Shown one piece after another: positions 14,001 to 25,895 of a DNA stretch of 64,000 nucleotides. The stretch spans positions 27,860,723 to 27,924,722 of the forward strand of contig CM075103.1 in NCBI GenBank assembly GCA_037576195.1, written 5' to 3'. Numbering within the stretch: the first letter of the stretch is position 1; the number at the start of each line of letters is the position of its first letter. This stretch comes from Phytoseiulus persimilis (Eukaryota > Arthropoda > Arachnida > Mesostigmata > Phytoseiidae). Made by a program: the position numbers and the translations under genes. The notes below the pieces were generated by a model. That model did not search any database. It saw only the letters and a list, made by a program, of their open reading frames with translations, and was not told the DNA's origin.

Positions 14001-17000
14001 CTCCTCAGAGTGAGTATCTTTCGTCGATATTGCGCTGAGATGAAACCGCACGGCATTCTTCCGGCCGCGAACTACGTGTGCTTTTCCGCTGCTTTCGCTG
14101 TTCTTCCCCGAACCCCATCTATCCCTCCCCCTCTCTCTCTCCCTCCCTCCCTCCCTCTCTCTCCCTCTCTCTCCGTCTCTATCTACCTCTCTTCCCGTTT
14201 CTCTCTCTTTCTTTCTCTCTATCTCCGTCTCTCTCCCTCACGAACGAATCTTTCTGTCAGCTCTGACGATCACGCTCGGTTTTCACGCTCTCCGCAGTTA
14301 ATGCTCCAGAACACGCCTCGAAACTGTGACATTCTGAGGTTCGGTCAGTTCATCATCTGGACCCTGCCTCCGCGACAGCAGGAAACCGTGTTCACGACAC
14401 TGCGAGTCAAGTGCTTGCAGCTCCTGAGCGCCATGGTCGCGCCTTCAAAATCGGCGGTCAACTCCGGTCTCTGCGAACAAATCTCAAAGGTTCTCGGCTT
14501 GGACTGGTTCGTGGTGCTGCTCTCGGCTCACCTCGACCCCAGCACCAATCTGATCGCGCTCCAACTGCTGTCGTGCATGCTGTGCCATCAAAATCTCCTG
14601 CTGAAGTTTCGCGACGCAAGCAGCAACGGAGGCTGGCTGCAGGAAACCGACCCCGTCCTGCTGGGCCTTCGGGTGAATACACAACTGCGCAACATCAAGC
14701 AGGACGTTCTCCACATCGGGGGCTTCCAAGCGCTCGAGTGGACCCTCTCGAAGATTCACCCCAACGCCACCTTCAGCAACATGCTCCTCGCCATGTTGTT
14801 CTCGCGACCGGTAACGAAACTTCCGTGCGAGACCGTGGAAACAGGGCCGATCAACAACGACGTCTTCGTGACCCTGTGCGCGGTCCTCAGATCGATGCTC
14901 AGTAGCGGCAACGACAAGGCAGCCATGGCCATTCTGGAAGTCATTTCGAGGAGGTAAGAGTCCGGACCGCTCAGGATATCCTCTCCCCTTGGAGGCTCGA
15001 GCTACCAACTATTAGTCGAACTTCTCCTCAAACTCGTTGTGCTTTTCTCCAGGTGGAACGACCTCACAGCGTGCTGTATCAACAACGAGGAATCAATCTC
15101 AGCTTTGGCGTCGATTGTGTTTCCGCTCGGCAACCCCAACCAGCTGTCGGAGTTCGAATCAAACAAGGATGAAAACCTGCATTCCGGAGAAAGTGTCGGG
15201 TTGACATTTGCACTTCTCACTAAGCTCATGCTCGAGGGACTGGCGTCGGTGAGGACCTTATTTGGGCTCGTTCTCCGACGAGACGAGCTCCCGATTCGCC
15301 GCCGATTCTCTTGCGCAGAATGACCGAGATGATTGGTGGCCTTGTTTCCAGGTGCAAAACGCACACATCGTAGACCACCTGATGAACATCGAGTACATGG
15401 CGAGTTCGCTGGAGCAACAGCGTCAGTTCAGCACTGTCCTGTTGTCGAACACAATCGCCGAAATTGGAGATCTCAGCGGACTTTCACAAAATAATCTCAC
15501 ACAATTCATCGTTGGCCTCGTCGACAAGCTGTGGCTCGGCTTGTACACTGCACCGGGCATCACCGTGGTGAACTTCGTGTCCAACGTCCTCTTGAATAGT
15601 CAAGGAGTGCGGAACTACGATATTCTGCGTTCGATGGGCCGGTCCGTTCTGTTCGTCCTCTCCCGAGACTGCGAGCTGCAAGAGAAACTCCAGTGCCTCC
15701 ATCTACTCATAAGCAACGAGGCACTGCTACATCTAGACGCGGAAATTCTCGCCGCTCTGACGTATTCTCTGGCACAATTCGCTCAGCAGTGCCCCCTCCC
15801 CATGGAAACGGTGAGCAATGGCCGCCGAATCGTTTCGTTTCGCCCCGAACTCCCGCGAGACGAGCAGCGTTCTTCTAACCAGCCGTCGTTGTACTCGTTC
15901 AAGGTCCGTCGGACGACGATTCACATTTCGCCGAGTGCAAGCATCGCTTTGGCCTCGCAGGAAGAAGCGAACCTGTTGATGGCGGCGGCTGCTTGCAAGC
16001 TTTGGCAAATGGTCTATCAGAGAAGCAGAACTCAGCTGGAGGACACGTGCAGGTTGCAGTTCACGACGACCAATCCCAACAACACCTCGGCCACCGCAGC
16101 GAGCAGCACGGCGCAGGCCGCCAACGAAGCTCCTGACCTCTGCCAACTGTGGGAAAGCAGCAGAGAGCCCTTGAACAAAGCCTGGATCGCCTTCCTCGAG
16201 GCTGAACGAGCGGGGAAAGGGAGTATGATAGGATCAGCGGACATTTCATCGCAGATCCAGAATAGAGTGTCGAGACTGACGGGAGGCCTGAGCAGACTGG
16301 CGAGTAGGAAGATTCGCAAAGTGGCCGTGGTCGCGAGTGCGGCTCACACTCTGGCGTCCTCCGGGGTAAATGCGGAGACGATGACGATCGGCAGCATGGC
16401 CGTCAACGCGGCTACAGCCACTGTCACTCAGAAGATCTCTCAGTCTATCAACAGCAATAGCAGCACCGTCACGAGTCTATCGCACGACGAGTATGATATG
16501 TGGACACAGGTGAGTTTCCCGCCTCTCGAACCGTGCATCCATTCTGGTGCTCAGAGGGGTTCTGAGACCAGAATAACTTAACCAGAATAACGAGGTCTCA
16601 CTCCTTGGTTCGAAAAAAGACCTGTTTCTCGTTGAGCTGATAACGGAAAATCGTGTTTTCATTATAACGGGAAATAGTATTTCCGTTTTACCGGGAAACT
16701 GATTTCCGTGATAACCATGGTCCCAATACTGTCTCCTGGTGCTGGTTCTGGAGGAGTACTGCGAAGTCTTGACAAACAGCGAATCTTCCATGTATTTTCC
16801 CAAATAGATTTTCCGATATGAAGGGAGTTCATTTCCCGTTATGAGAGAAGGTAATTTCCCGTTTCGACGAGAATACTATGTTCAGTCATGCGTTTCAACG
16901 GGAAATAGGTCTCTCCATAAATGCCATGATAGCGGGAGCCGTTTCGCCACCTTCTCGAAGGCCTGGGATGGGAACGATTCTTTCAATGATGTCCCATGAG

Positions 17001-20000
17001 TCGGGTGAAAGTATTGAGCCAGAAATCCCATATCACGCAAGTCTTTTTGCGAACTCCATGCAGATCTCGTGGTCTTGTGCCCTCCCGTTTCCAATATCAT
17101 TATTTTGCATCTCGGCTCTTCCTTCGCAATATGTGCGAGAGCCAACTCGGAGAGAATGCCTGAGAAGCGGCTTTGATTACTCGGACGGCAAACATGGCGG
17201 CGGGCTGGCACAGAAGAGGCGCGGTCTTCTCTCGCTCCCAAATCCATGTCCCGAGTGGTAACGAAATTAACTAATACCTCGACGTATCTCGCGCCATTGC
17301 AGATACACATTGCCATCGTACAGGATTTAGTTGACTTGAGGCTGAAACAACTGTACGCGAATTCCTCCCATCTGCATAAGCACGTCATGCAGGAGTGGGC
17401 TCGGATGGAGAGCGAGCTGAGCGAGGAAAGAGGGCTTTGGGGCCCTTTGGAAGCTTCGTCCCTTGACAAGTGGATGCTCGATTCAACAGAAAGCGGTCCC
17501 TGCCGGATGCGCAAGAGGACATTGAAGAACAAACTTTTCTACCAACACTATCCGTACATTGAACAACAGCCCAATCAGCAGCTAAAGTATAAGGTGAGCA
17601 CCGGCTAACTCCTCTTTCCGGCGATCCTGCGGGAGCTCGGAGCTCTAATCGCGTTCTCGTTGTGTCTTTGGGACAGGTGGCAACTAGCTTAGATAGCAAA
17701 CTGTACTACGAGCAGCTGGGTCAACTGCTCGGTAGCGGCCCCAACTCCCCCGACGCGCATAGCGCAGGACGTCAACAGTCTCTTCCATCGACGTCGAGTG
17801 ATTACGAAGGGTTGGTGAACGTCGGGGGGGCTAGCAGTAACAAACAGCAGTTGTCAGAAAGCGACGACGAAGAAGGCGATAACGGCGGAAGCCAAGGGGA
17901 CGGATCGCCGCATAGCCAGTCGGTCGCGCGTTTGTTGGAGGAAGGCGAAAAAATCACCCACATGTTCCGATGCGCCCGCGTCCAAGGCCTCGACACCTGG
18001 GAGGGTTTGCTCCTGTTCGGCAAGGAGCACTTCTACGTGGTCGACGGCTTCACTCTCCTGAAAACGAGGGAGATCCGCGACATCGACTCGATTCCGGAAA
18101 GGATGCACGAGCCCATCATCCCGAACTGTACTCCGATCACTTCCTCGTCCCAAGTGACCGTCAAGCAGGGTCGGATGTGCTCGAAATTCAGCTACGACGA
18201 CATCCGCGAGGTCCACAAGCGTCGATACCTCCTGCAGCCCATCGCGCTGGAGGTTTTCTCAGCCGACGGAAGGAACTATCTCCTCGTTTTCCCCCGGAAA
18301 GTGCGTAATAAGGTCTACGCTCGATTCCTGTCGCTCGCGACGGGAATAACCGACTCAGCGCACGAGAGCTTAGCGGGCCAACGAAGATCTGCGAACGTGG
18401 AGAGCGGGGCCGGAATTCTATCATCTCTGATCGGCGAAACGAGCGTCACCCAGAGGTGGCTGCGAGGGGAAATCTCCAACTTCCAGGTGAGTGTCCAAGC
18501 TGACGATTTGTTCACGACAACGAGGCCACCGATCGGAATCACGGCGGAGCGGGAGGAAGATTGCTCACTAGCTGCGAGGCAGGAGATACATGTTTGGATA
18601 TTGATGCGGGGTTTCGTTCCAGTATCTGATGCATCTGAACACACTGGCCGGACGGTCTTACAACGATCTGATGCAGTACCCGATCTTCCCGTGGATACTG
18701 GCCGACTACGATTCCGAGACGCTGGACCTTACCGACCCGAAAAGTTTCCGCGATCTCTCCAAGCCGATGGGCGCGCAGACTTCAGACCGACTGGAGCAGT
18801 TTTGTAAACGCTACAAGGAGTGGGATGATCCAGAAACACCGCCTTACCATTACGGCACTTTCTACTCCTCAGCGATGATCGTAGCTAGTTACCTGGTCCG
18901 CATGGAGCCCTTTACTCAACATTTCCTGAGACTACAGGGTGGTCACTTTGATCTAGCCGACCGAATGTTCCACTGCATCAAAGGTGAGGAAGCGTGTTTT
19001 CTTTGAATCCCGCGTGGTTTCCCAGGACAGACCGGAGGAAGGGGAAAATATATTCCGATGCAAGCGCGGATGCTCTGACGAGAATGAGGGCACACGAACC
19101 GCGTATGAGCTTTTTTTTCGAAAGTTTCCTCCCCTCACTAGAGCGAGCGCGCTGCTTAGATTCACAAGATTCAAAAATCGAAATCTTGCCCCGCGATTGA
19201 GGGACGAACGAATTTCATTGAATATTAGCTTCCCAACCCGCTCAGGAGCGGCTTGGTCGGACATTCACTCGGGAAGCCGCAGAGAATCGGGTGTTCAGCG
19301 ACGTCTTCCCGATTTTCGCTCGATCGGATCGAACGAAATCCCTGAACGCTCGCCGTGAAGCGCAAATTCGGAGAATGATTCCAGAATAAATTCCAGATGC
19401 CTGGACATCGGCTTCGCGACACAATATGGCGGACGTGAAAGAACTGATCCCCGAATTCTTCTACCTCGATGAATTTCTCCTCAACAAGAATCGTTTCGAC
19501 CTCGGAGCGAAGCAGAGTGGTGTTCAGCTAGACAACGTGGTTCTGCCCGCGTGGGCAAAGGGCGACGCGCGCGAATTCATTCGCCTCCATAGACAGGCCC
19601 TGGAGAGCGATTACGTTTCGGCACACCTCCATGAGTGGATCGACCTCATATTCGGTTTCAGACAACAAGGCCCACCGGCCGTCGAGGCGGTCAACGTGTT
19701 CCACCATCTGTTCTACGAAGGCAACGTAGACATCTACTCAATCGATGATCCGCTCAAGAAGAACGCCACGATCGGCTTCATCAACAACTTCGGCCAGATA
19801 CCGAAACAGCTTTTCAAGAAGCCCCACCCAGCGAAAAAAGTCGACTCTGGAGTGCCGAAACCCTTGTTCTACCACAAAATCGAATGCCTTCGACCAACGA
19901 TGCACCCGGTCCGCGAACTCAAAGGCCCGGTGGGTCAGATCATCCAGCAGGAGAGGTCCATCCTGGCCGTCGAGCAGAACAAGATGCTTCTGCCGCCAAA

Positions 20001-21439
20001 TCAGAAGTACGTTTCGTGGGGTTTTGCCGACTATTCTCTACGGATCTGCAGCTACGAAACCGAGAAATGCCTCATGGTGTGGGAGCAAGTCCCCAACGGC
20101 GAGATTCTCTGTGCGACCTGTCCCGATGCGAAAACAATCATCACCGCTGGAACGTCTTGCGTTCTGAACGTGTGGACTGTGACTCCGAAGAAGCTCGACC
20201 TCCGTCATCAGCTCTACGGGCACATCGAACCGATCACGTGCGTCGCGTCCTCGAGACCCTTCAACCTCATAATATCTGGCTCCCGGGACGAGAGCTGCAT
20301 CCTTTGGGATCTGTCTCGATTGGCGTTCGTTCGACAAATACCAACGGATTTCGGAGCTCCAGTGGCAGCCGTTTGCATCAACGACGTAACAGGTGAGCTT
20401 GAAGCCGGAGTTCCGACATGGGATCCCACCGGAAGCTCGGAAGTTGGGAGCTTTCCCGATTGCGACGACCGGGGGAAGGGGGGATCGATCCGGAGTAGTC
20501 GAGAATTCTCACAACCGGTAGAATGAGAAAGTTTCAATTGTTATTGTAGGGGACATCGCCGCCTGTGCTGCGACTCGTTTGTATGTGTACAATGTGAACG
20601 GAGTCCTGATTGCCAACGTCGATATGGCTGCCTCGATTGGGCAGGCCAGGTCGCACCAGATACTTTGCGTCAGTTTCTCGCAACTGAACGAGTGGGATAA
20701 AGATAACGTCATCATCACCGGATCGTCGGACGGAATTGTTCGCATGTGGTCCCTCTCCGTTGATTCGGAGGGAGCCTCGATCATACTACGAGGAAAGCTG
20801 ACCATGCACACGGCATTCGAACGCCAGGTGAGAAACTGTTCGTGAGAAAGCGACGAGGATTAGAAGGGGTGGCCGGAGCGCAAACCATAACGTTTCGGAT
20901 GAGCGAGTTAATCGAGACTTGACAGTGGTCTGTAATGGAACTCTTCCACGGATGTTTTTTGATCAGTGTCTGAGAACGCCCTCGAACTCTTTTCAGGACA
21001 ACAAAGAGCCCGCAGCCGTGACGGCCATCGGTATTTCGCGAGATCATCGACACATCTACGTGGGCGACGCTCGAGGTCGCGTTTTTCAGTGGAGTGTGTC
21101 AAGTGAGGCCGGATCTCGCAGTGATCACTGGGTCCGAGACGATGTGGCCGAGCAGTGCACCAACCCTCAATGTCAGGCCAAGTTCTCCCTGACAGAGAGG
21201 CGGCATCATTGCAGGTATTCTTTGGAAGCGACCCCAAGCCACTGGCTCATCGTAAATGACACGGAATCAGGCGGAGGGACAAAATGATTCACTAAGGGAT
21301 CCTCTTTTCTAGAAACTGCGGACAGCTTTTCTGTGCCAAATGCAGCCGATACGAAGCCCAAATCAATCGGATCGACTCGGAAAGAAGCGTTCGAGTCTGT
21401 CATTCGTGTTTCCAGTCGCTCTCCGTAGCGAGCAACTGA
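2056..21439 (+). CDS. WDFY3: WDFY3/Alfy (blue cheese) autophagy scaffold, 21 coding exons
   Basis: Exons read from frame, similarity and splice sites: 2056-2331, 4605-4991, 8176-9210, 9522-9772, 9941-10368, 10897-11121, 11460-11665, 12239-12455, 12567-12923, 13020-13391, 13468-14009, ~14298-14953, 15053-15248, 15352-16509, 17303-17593, 17677-18486, 18623-18983, 19397-20392, 20550-20827, 20997-21214, 21313-21439. They total 9,387 nt, an exact codon multiple (about 3,128 residues; human is about 3,500). The start resembles human (GLMHL near residue 34). Order: long alpha-helical N-terminal region, concanavalin-like segment (exons 8-10), PH-like domain (exon 16, motif [20 protein letters not shown]), BEACH (exons 16-18, motifs [12 protein letters not shown] and [13 protein letters not shown]), WD40 repeats (exons 18-20), FYVE (about 3068-3122). 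The FYVE zinc and PI3P motifs are intact: WVRD, RRHHCR, RVCHSC. Known role: bridging ubiquitinated aggregates to autophagy machinery. Exon 14 may hide one small in-frame intron starting at 15811. Confidence 0.95.
2332..4604 (+). other. WDFY3: WDFY3 intron 1 (2.3 kb)
   Basis: GTAAGT donor at 2332 and CCACAG acceptor ending at 4604, joining in phase 0 within the conserved segment [12 protein letters not shown]. Nothing else supportable lies inside; the ORFs present are short and lack protein-like composition. Confidence 0.85.
4992..8175 (+). other. WDFY3: WDFY3 intron 2 (3.2 kb)
   Basis: GTGAGT donor at 4992 and TTTCCAG acceptor ending at 8175, joining the conserved segment RRILLQK to VFVQLVMRL. 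It is the largest intron of the gene. I see no gene or clear transposon inside it. Confidence 0.85.
11782..11796 (+). repeat. Poly-G run (15 G)
   Basis: Uninterrupted run of 15 G in WDFY3 intron 7 (11666-12238). It could form a G-rich secondary structure, or its length may be uncertain in the assembly. Confidence 0.9.
14112..14245 (+). repeat. CT-rich microsatellite in WDFY3 intron 11
   Basis: A pyrimidine tract of about 130 bp made of CT, CCCT and CTTT units inside intron 11 (14010-14297). The intron length (288 bp) is a multiple of three and it has no stop in the reading frame, so an ORF runs straight through it. The translated Pro/Ser/Leu repeat has no counterpart in WDFY3, which supports splicing. 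Confidence 0.85.
16636..16910. repeat. Cluster of CGGGAAA / TTTCCCG motifs in WDFY3 intron 14
   Basis: Five copies of a CGGGAAA core occur within about 240 bp, in both orientations: around 16668 and 16693 forward, 16831 and 16853 reverse, 16898 forward. Looser one-base variants (ACGGAAA, TTTCCGTT) lie among them. Together they make imperfect inverted repeats. It may be a decayed short repeat or a protein-binding cluster. Confidence 0.55.
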
Positions 21440-23241
21440 GCGAAATCGGCAAAAGAAAAAGCTCCCGAGTTCTCCCAGCACACTCAAAACCATATCTCGG
21501 AGGGTCCTCGGGAAGTTCCGCATCCGAGAAATCACGGAATCCGCTCTCACCTGACGTAGTACATCATTCCACGCGTGTCAAGTGTTGATTCTAGCGGAGG
21601 ATTAATTGTGGGACAGTCAATCGTTTCTTCATGAGTGCCACTTTGTTGATGTTTGGCATTTCCTGAGAGCAAGTCCAGCTCCATTCCCGTCGATGTCACT
21701 AAGGTTTATTGAAAATGACGAAAAGGTCTCCTTATATCATACCTTCAAGGCGTCGATCCAAGGTTCTTAGATTCTCTATTCGAGACCTCATTCGACTCAA
21801 GTGCATCGATTTCGTTTAGAGTCAATCTGGTTTCGGAGTTTCGTTTCCGCACCTGCGGAGGTACCTTGTATCAATTGATCAGTATATAATTGTACACCCG
21901 TTGTGTTTACACGGATAAGTGTGATTTTATAGTTGCTCATTTCACGATTTCATTCCATGCCTGCAACCCATTCTGGATTTGACCCTGTAGCCCACCTAAT
22001 CTTCGCCTAAGAGCTTTAATACTTCCGTTCAACGGTCAGACCAGTTTTTGTTGTTTTTCCCTCTTGTTTGTGATCGTTCCCGAGACAGTTGCGGAGTCTC
22101 CGCAGCTCAGAAACCGAGTCAGCCGAGATGAGCTCCAGGTTCGGATGATCGCTGCAAGACTTCGGAGCCTAGTTTTATTCAGAGAACTTGACAAAAGTAA
22201 AAGTTGACTTGATGACGGGTAGCAGTGATCGGAGTAGGAGATCAGAGCGGGTCGACGGAGAACTTCGTCGGCCGGCTGCTTCACTCCTCAACGGATTCTC
22301 TTCAGTATATTTGGAATAGTCGAGCTGTTAATTGTTATGAGTTTTTGATGCATCGCGGAGAGTAACACGATGATCGGAATGATGATGACGATGACAAGAA
22401 TATCATTACGCCCTGAAAACCCCAGAGTTTCTTTTGTTGACGGGCGCGCCATCAAGTGAGCAACACTATAGAAGATTCGAGTTACGATTCTAGATCAGGA
22501 TCACACCCGTTTATCGGGACACTCCGATGATCGTACACTAGAAGGGGCAAGAGCTGGAGTCGAGAGCCATTGCTGTCCGATGAAACATGATATTCAGAAT
22601 AGTCAGAGAATGAATGATCGCGGATGCATCGATGTGGACCTGCATACCCATATAGCCACTCACATATGTGTTATATAAATACGGTATATGATAACAGTTT
22701 TAGAACGAGATACGACCGAAAAATGGAAACAAGCCACCGAGAACGGATCGCGGAGGGAGCTGTGTAGGATTAAACACCGTTTGACAACATCGCAAGTAAT
22801 CTGAGTAGGCGGAACACGCTCGCCGACTTTGCCCTGGTCATCCACAGGATGTTCATAAATGATCATCTAGAAACTCGGAACTATCCAAGAAAAAACTCAA
22901 CTTGACAGCCGGATGCTGGCTAGTTCTCTATCACCATGAGATGTAGAACAGTGAATCAATTATACAAGCCTGTTGACATAGATGTTATCGGAAATGAAGA
23001 ATGAAGCCTTACAATTAGATGATGAACGAGAAACAAAACAGCAACAAGGAACCGACCAGAACAATACTTAAGAGTTGAACGTCAAATAAAGAGAATTGAT
23101 GACAGCCATTCGGGTGACGGCTTCCATTCATTGAGATCGGCCTCTCTCGGATTTTCCCTCTCAGCGACGGGAGGTCGCGGCAATATTCCATGCGGAGTGA
23201 GCCCCACACGACGCGCAGTGACTCGAGGACTCAGGAGCGAG
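21440..23241. other. Intergenic, no gene recognised
   Basis: This follows the WDFY3 stop. The sequence becomes more AT-rich with short ORFs only. No canonical AATAAA is evident close to the stop, so the WDFY3 poly(A) site is not placed. Confidence 0.5.
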
Positions 23242-23436
23242 CTATCGATCTTTTCTAAAGCCGTGGGAAGCATACAATGCACAGGCTTTGATTTGTTTGA
23301 GCACAGTTCCGAGTTGATTCGGATCGAGAGGATTCTTAACGTTTTCCATCACAGACAAATCCACCCCCGATCGCACGAGGCCTCCGATCACGAAGCTATT
23401 TATTTTCAGTTTCTCTGCCATCGAGAGTCTCATCAA
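23242..23436 (-). CDS. Small hypothetical protein, faintly MZT1-like
   Basis: A 64-codon ORF (or 62 from the second ATG) with protein-like composition: a helical segment ending LVRSGVD, then DPNQLGTVLKQIKA. The pattern of a GVD turn followed by a DPxxLxxVLKxI helix recalls the gamma-tubulin-complex microprotein MZT1, which is of similar length, but the alignment needs a gap inside a helix and no residue is diagnostic. An AATAAA on the same strand (23399-23404) falls inside the ORF. It could equally be chance or a fragment of the neighbouring gene's 3' region. Confidence 0.25.
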   Translation of the reverse strand: MMRLSMAEKLKINSFVIGGLVRSGVDLSVMENVKNPLDPNQLGTVLKQIKACALYASHGFRKDR

Positions 23437-23710
23437 CGGCTCAATATTCTAACATCCTGACGTTCTGCACGCAAAACGCCCCGAGGAAGCAAGAAAACAT
23501 CTTGAAAATTGTGCGGCGTCCTCCTAAAGCACTCTCAGCGTCGCTCTGGGCTTCGACGAGATCAAATCATAGGAAAAGCATTCAGAGCCCTCGAAGTGGG
23601 AGCTCAGTTGTTCACTCTTCAATCTCTGAACCAAATCTGATTTCATATCATTGCTCTCATAGTTGAATTGTCTCTGATGTACGTTCTCTGCTCTCATATC
23701 TCTCAGTAGT

Positions 23711-24004
23711 TTAGCATCTTGAAACTGGCCACAGCTTGCTATCGGTCCTGGTATCAACCGCCTTCGAGCAACATTTGAACGGAATCATTCCTTCAGCGTT
23801 TCCTCTGGTGACAATGACATTATTCGTCGCGTCAAGGAAATAAAACTCAATGCCGAGGGACATAGCTTTTTGGACATCAAAGGAAATCAGAACGGTCAGC
23901 TGGTTCTCCTCCGATCTTACAGCGACCGCCGGTTTGGTGAGATGAATGAAATCATTCCGCTTTCGGATGAGACCTTCTCTCTTGATGCGTTTCCACTCAG
24001 TGAG
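23711..24004 (-). pseudogene. Tandem half-copy of TRPT1 (C-terminal lobe only)
   Basis: An open frame of 97 codons plus stop repeats the second half of the upstream Tpt1 gene. It starts at the equivalent of Trp145 (WKRIKREGLIRKRNDFIHL) and continues through ISFDVQKAMSLGIEFYF, NNVIVTRGNAEG and a tail DTRTDSKLWPVS that parallels DTKTNETLWPAG in the full gene. It has no start codon, no RH or RANQGHS active-site elements, and lies in another frame from the gene it abuts; the gene's last seven codons overlap its beginning. A same-strand AATAAA lies at 23399-23404. It could be a decayed tandem duplicate or an alternative terminal exon. Confidence 0.7.
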
Positions 24005-25096
24005 TCATAGTTGAACGGAAGCAAAGAGTCTTCACAGGCGATTCAGGAGTCACCTTCCGCAAGGAACTCGAGTCACGCCCTGCTGGCCACAATGTTTCGT
24101 TAGTTTTGGTGTCAATCACTCGTTTGAAATATTCGGGCGAAATGCGGCCTCTCTCGTCACCGGGTGAGAGGATGACATTGTTCTGCGAGCGGAAGAAACG
24201 TATTCCGTCCAAGATCGCCCTGCGGACGTCGACGATGACGAGTATGCTTGACGTATCCCTAAAACCTGGCAGCATCTCATCCGTGGGTTTCGCTCGACCC
24301 GGTACGAAATGTATATGATTCCGCTTCATTCGTTTGAGCCCTTCTTTTTTTATACTCAACCACGCGCTCATAGTTGTACCATGAGTGACTTCTGATAAAT
24401 TCGGTTCGTGAACTATCTCCTCGAGGAGAGTCCCGTCATCGTCGACGGGGAATGAATGGCCTTGATTCGCTCGGACTTGCAAGCGACCCGTTCCGGGACT
24501 TCTGCGGAGATGATAACGTCCTTTTCTGTCCTGGGCGACGACCCTCTCGATATCGTCTTCATTGCATCGATTGTAGAAGTATCGCAGGATGGCCGAGGCG
24601 TCTACGTAACCTGGAAACAAATTATACCATGGTGGGTCAAGCAATATTCTCACAATCGGAGGCAGATATCCGCCACAAGGTGGGAAAGTACACTCAGGGG
24701 GAGAACCGATGAGCGCGTTCGCTGTCAGCATGAAAATAGGCTGAGTACTCCGATTCGGGTTCCGCAGCTAACTATTGATGCGGCAGAATCGGGGCGTGAT
24801 CGCGATGAGGGGACAGCATACTAATGCAAAGTTCTCTTCCACCTTTTGTTAGCGGTATGAACCGTTGACTGGGGCGACCATTATTCTGCCAGCGGGGACA
24901 CGTTCTACTCACCGCCTGGGTGAACTTCTATCTTCGCTGACAGCGCCCTGTGTCGCAGGAGTGAACACAGTGCTCTCGAGAAGTGATCGTCGTCCTCAAA
25001 GCCGTCAGGCTTCGATGTATCCTTTGCGAGTCGTAGCTGGGTTAGTTTCTCCCCGACGTAGTCCGGGCTGTAGTTGTTCACGAACGCGGCGCACAT
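23997..25096 (-). CDS. TRPT1: tRNA 2'-phosphotransferase (TRPT1/Tpt1/KptA family)
   Basis: Two exons: 24913-25096 (ATG at the right end) and 23997-24610, joined in phase 1 across a 302-bp intron inside the motif PGGYVDASAIL; 265 residues, close to the family's usual 230-260. The family removes the 2'-phosphate left at a splice junction by transferring it to NAD+. The Arg-His-Arg-Arg catalytic set is visible: R48-H49 (SLLRHRALS), R108 (VRANQGHS) and probably R179 (PGFRDTS). The HGT box (H138), a HIHF box and NNVILSPGDERG are also present. The last about 35 residues after KRVIDTK run into the duplicated half-copy downstream and end there in a frame-shifted stop, so the true ancestral C-terminus was probably different. 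An unseen 5' exon is possible. Confidence 0.9.
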
Positions 25097-25895
25097 GCCG
25101 AGACTCCGTCCAATATGATCAACTTAAACTTATCACAAGAATCTCAACCGATCGGAGATGACAGATGAATCACCGGTTGACTGCGAAGCTGCGGGTTTCG
25201 CTCAGAAGTTCATCATCTGGCTGTGAGTTAAGTGCTTCCACGGGTGATAGCTCGCGACTCTAACCGCCTATACAAAAGAGGGCGGCTCTGGGTTTTCCCA
25301 AGGCTAAACCGGACTGGCCTCTACTCGGGTACTTGTCCTTGAAGTTCAATGCGTCGGGTACTCCGGAACGTTCATTCGAGTGGCGATCCGATCCTCATCA
25401 GTTCTCTCCGCATTCCTAGGATTCGCCCTCCGGTTTCACAGAGGAAAAATCGTGATGACACAATGAATGAACGGTAGACAAAGAATCTGTGATTTTCTCT
25501 CACGGAAGGAGCTCATCTATCTCAACAACAAATAGCAGTTTCAGCTCTCTGTTAGCACGTTCAGAAGTTTGGGTTGTTACCGGGAGTGTTGCAAGAATCC
25601 TAAACTGAGTCGAGATCTCCGGACGTTCTCCCTTAACCAGCCTCGCCGTGCACATCAATGATCGTGCTCGAACTCATTTTATCAACTCATTCGTTATATA
25701 ACCAACATGCTGAACTAGTGGCGCTTCGCCGCGACTACATCTGAGAGCGCTGGAGTCTGCCATGGCTTCGAACTCTCAACTTCTGACGCTTAACTCCTGA
25801 ATTCTAATTCCCAACGTCTGGTTCCTGACCTCTAACTCTGGCTCCCAGGCCGTGTCTTTTGACCCTCGATTTCTAACTCCTACTATCTGCTGAGA
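25097..25895. other. Intergenic, no gene recognised
   Basis: This lies between the 5' end of TRPT1 and a possible SAM-like exon. Around 25775-25880 short pyrimidine-rich phrases (variants of AACTTCTGAC / AACTCCTGA) recur as a degenerate simple repeat. No ORF is convincing. Confidence 0.45.

Noticed and set aside
14078..14266. Pro/Ser/Leu-repeat ORFs in WDFY3 intron 11
   Set aside because: They are translation of a CT microsatellite; WDFY3 proteins have nothing similar and splice sites flank it.
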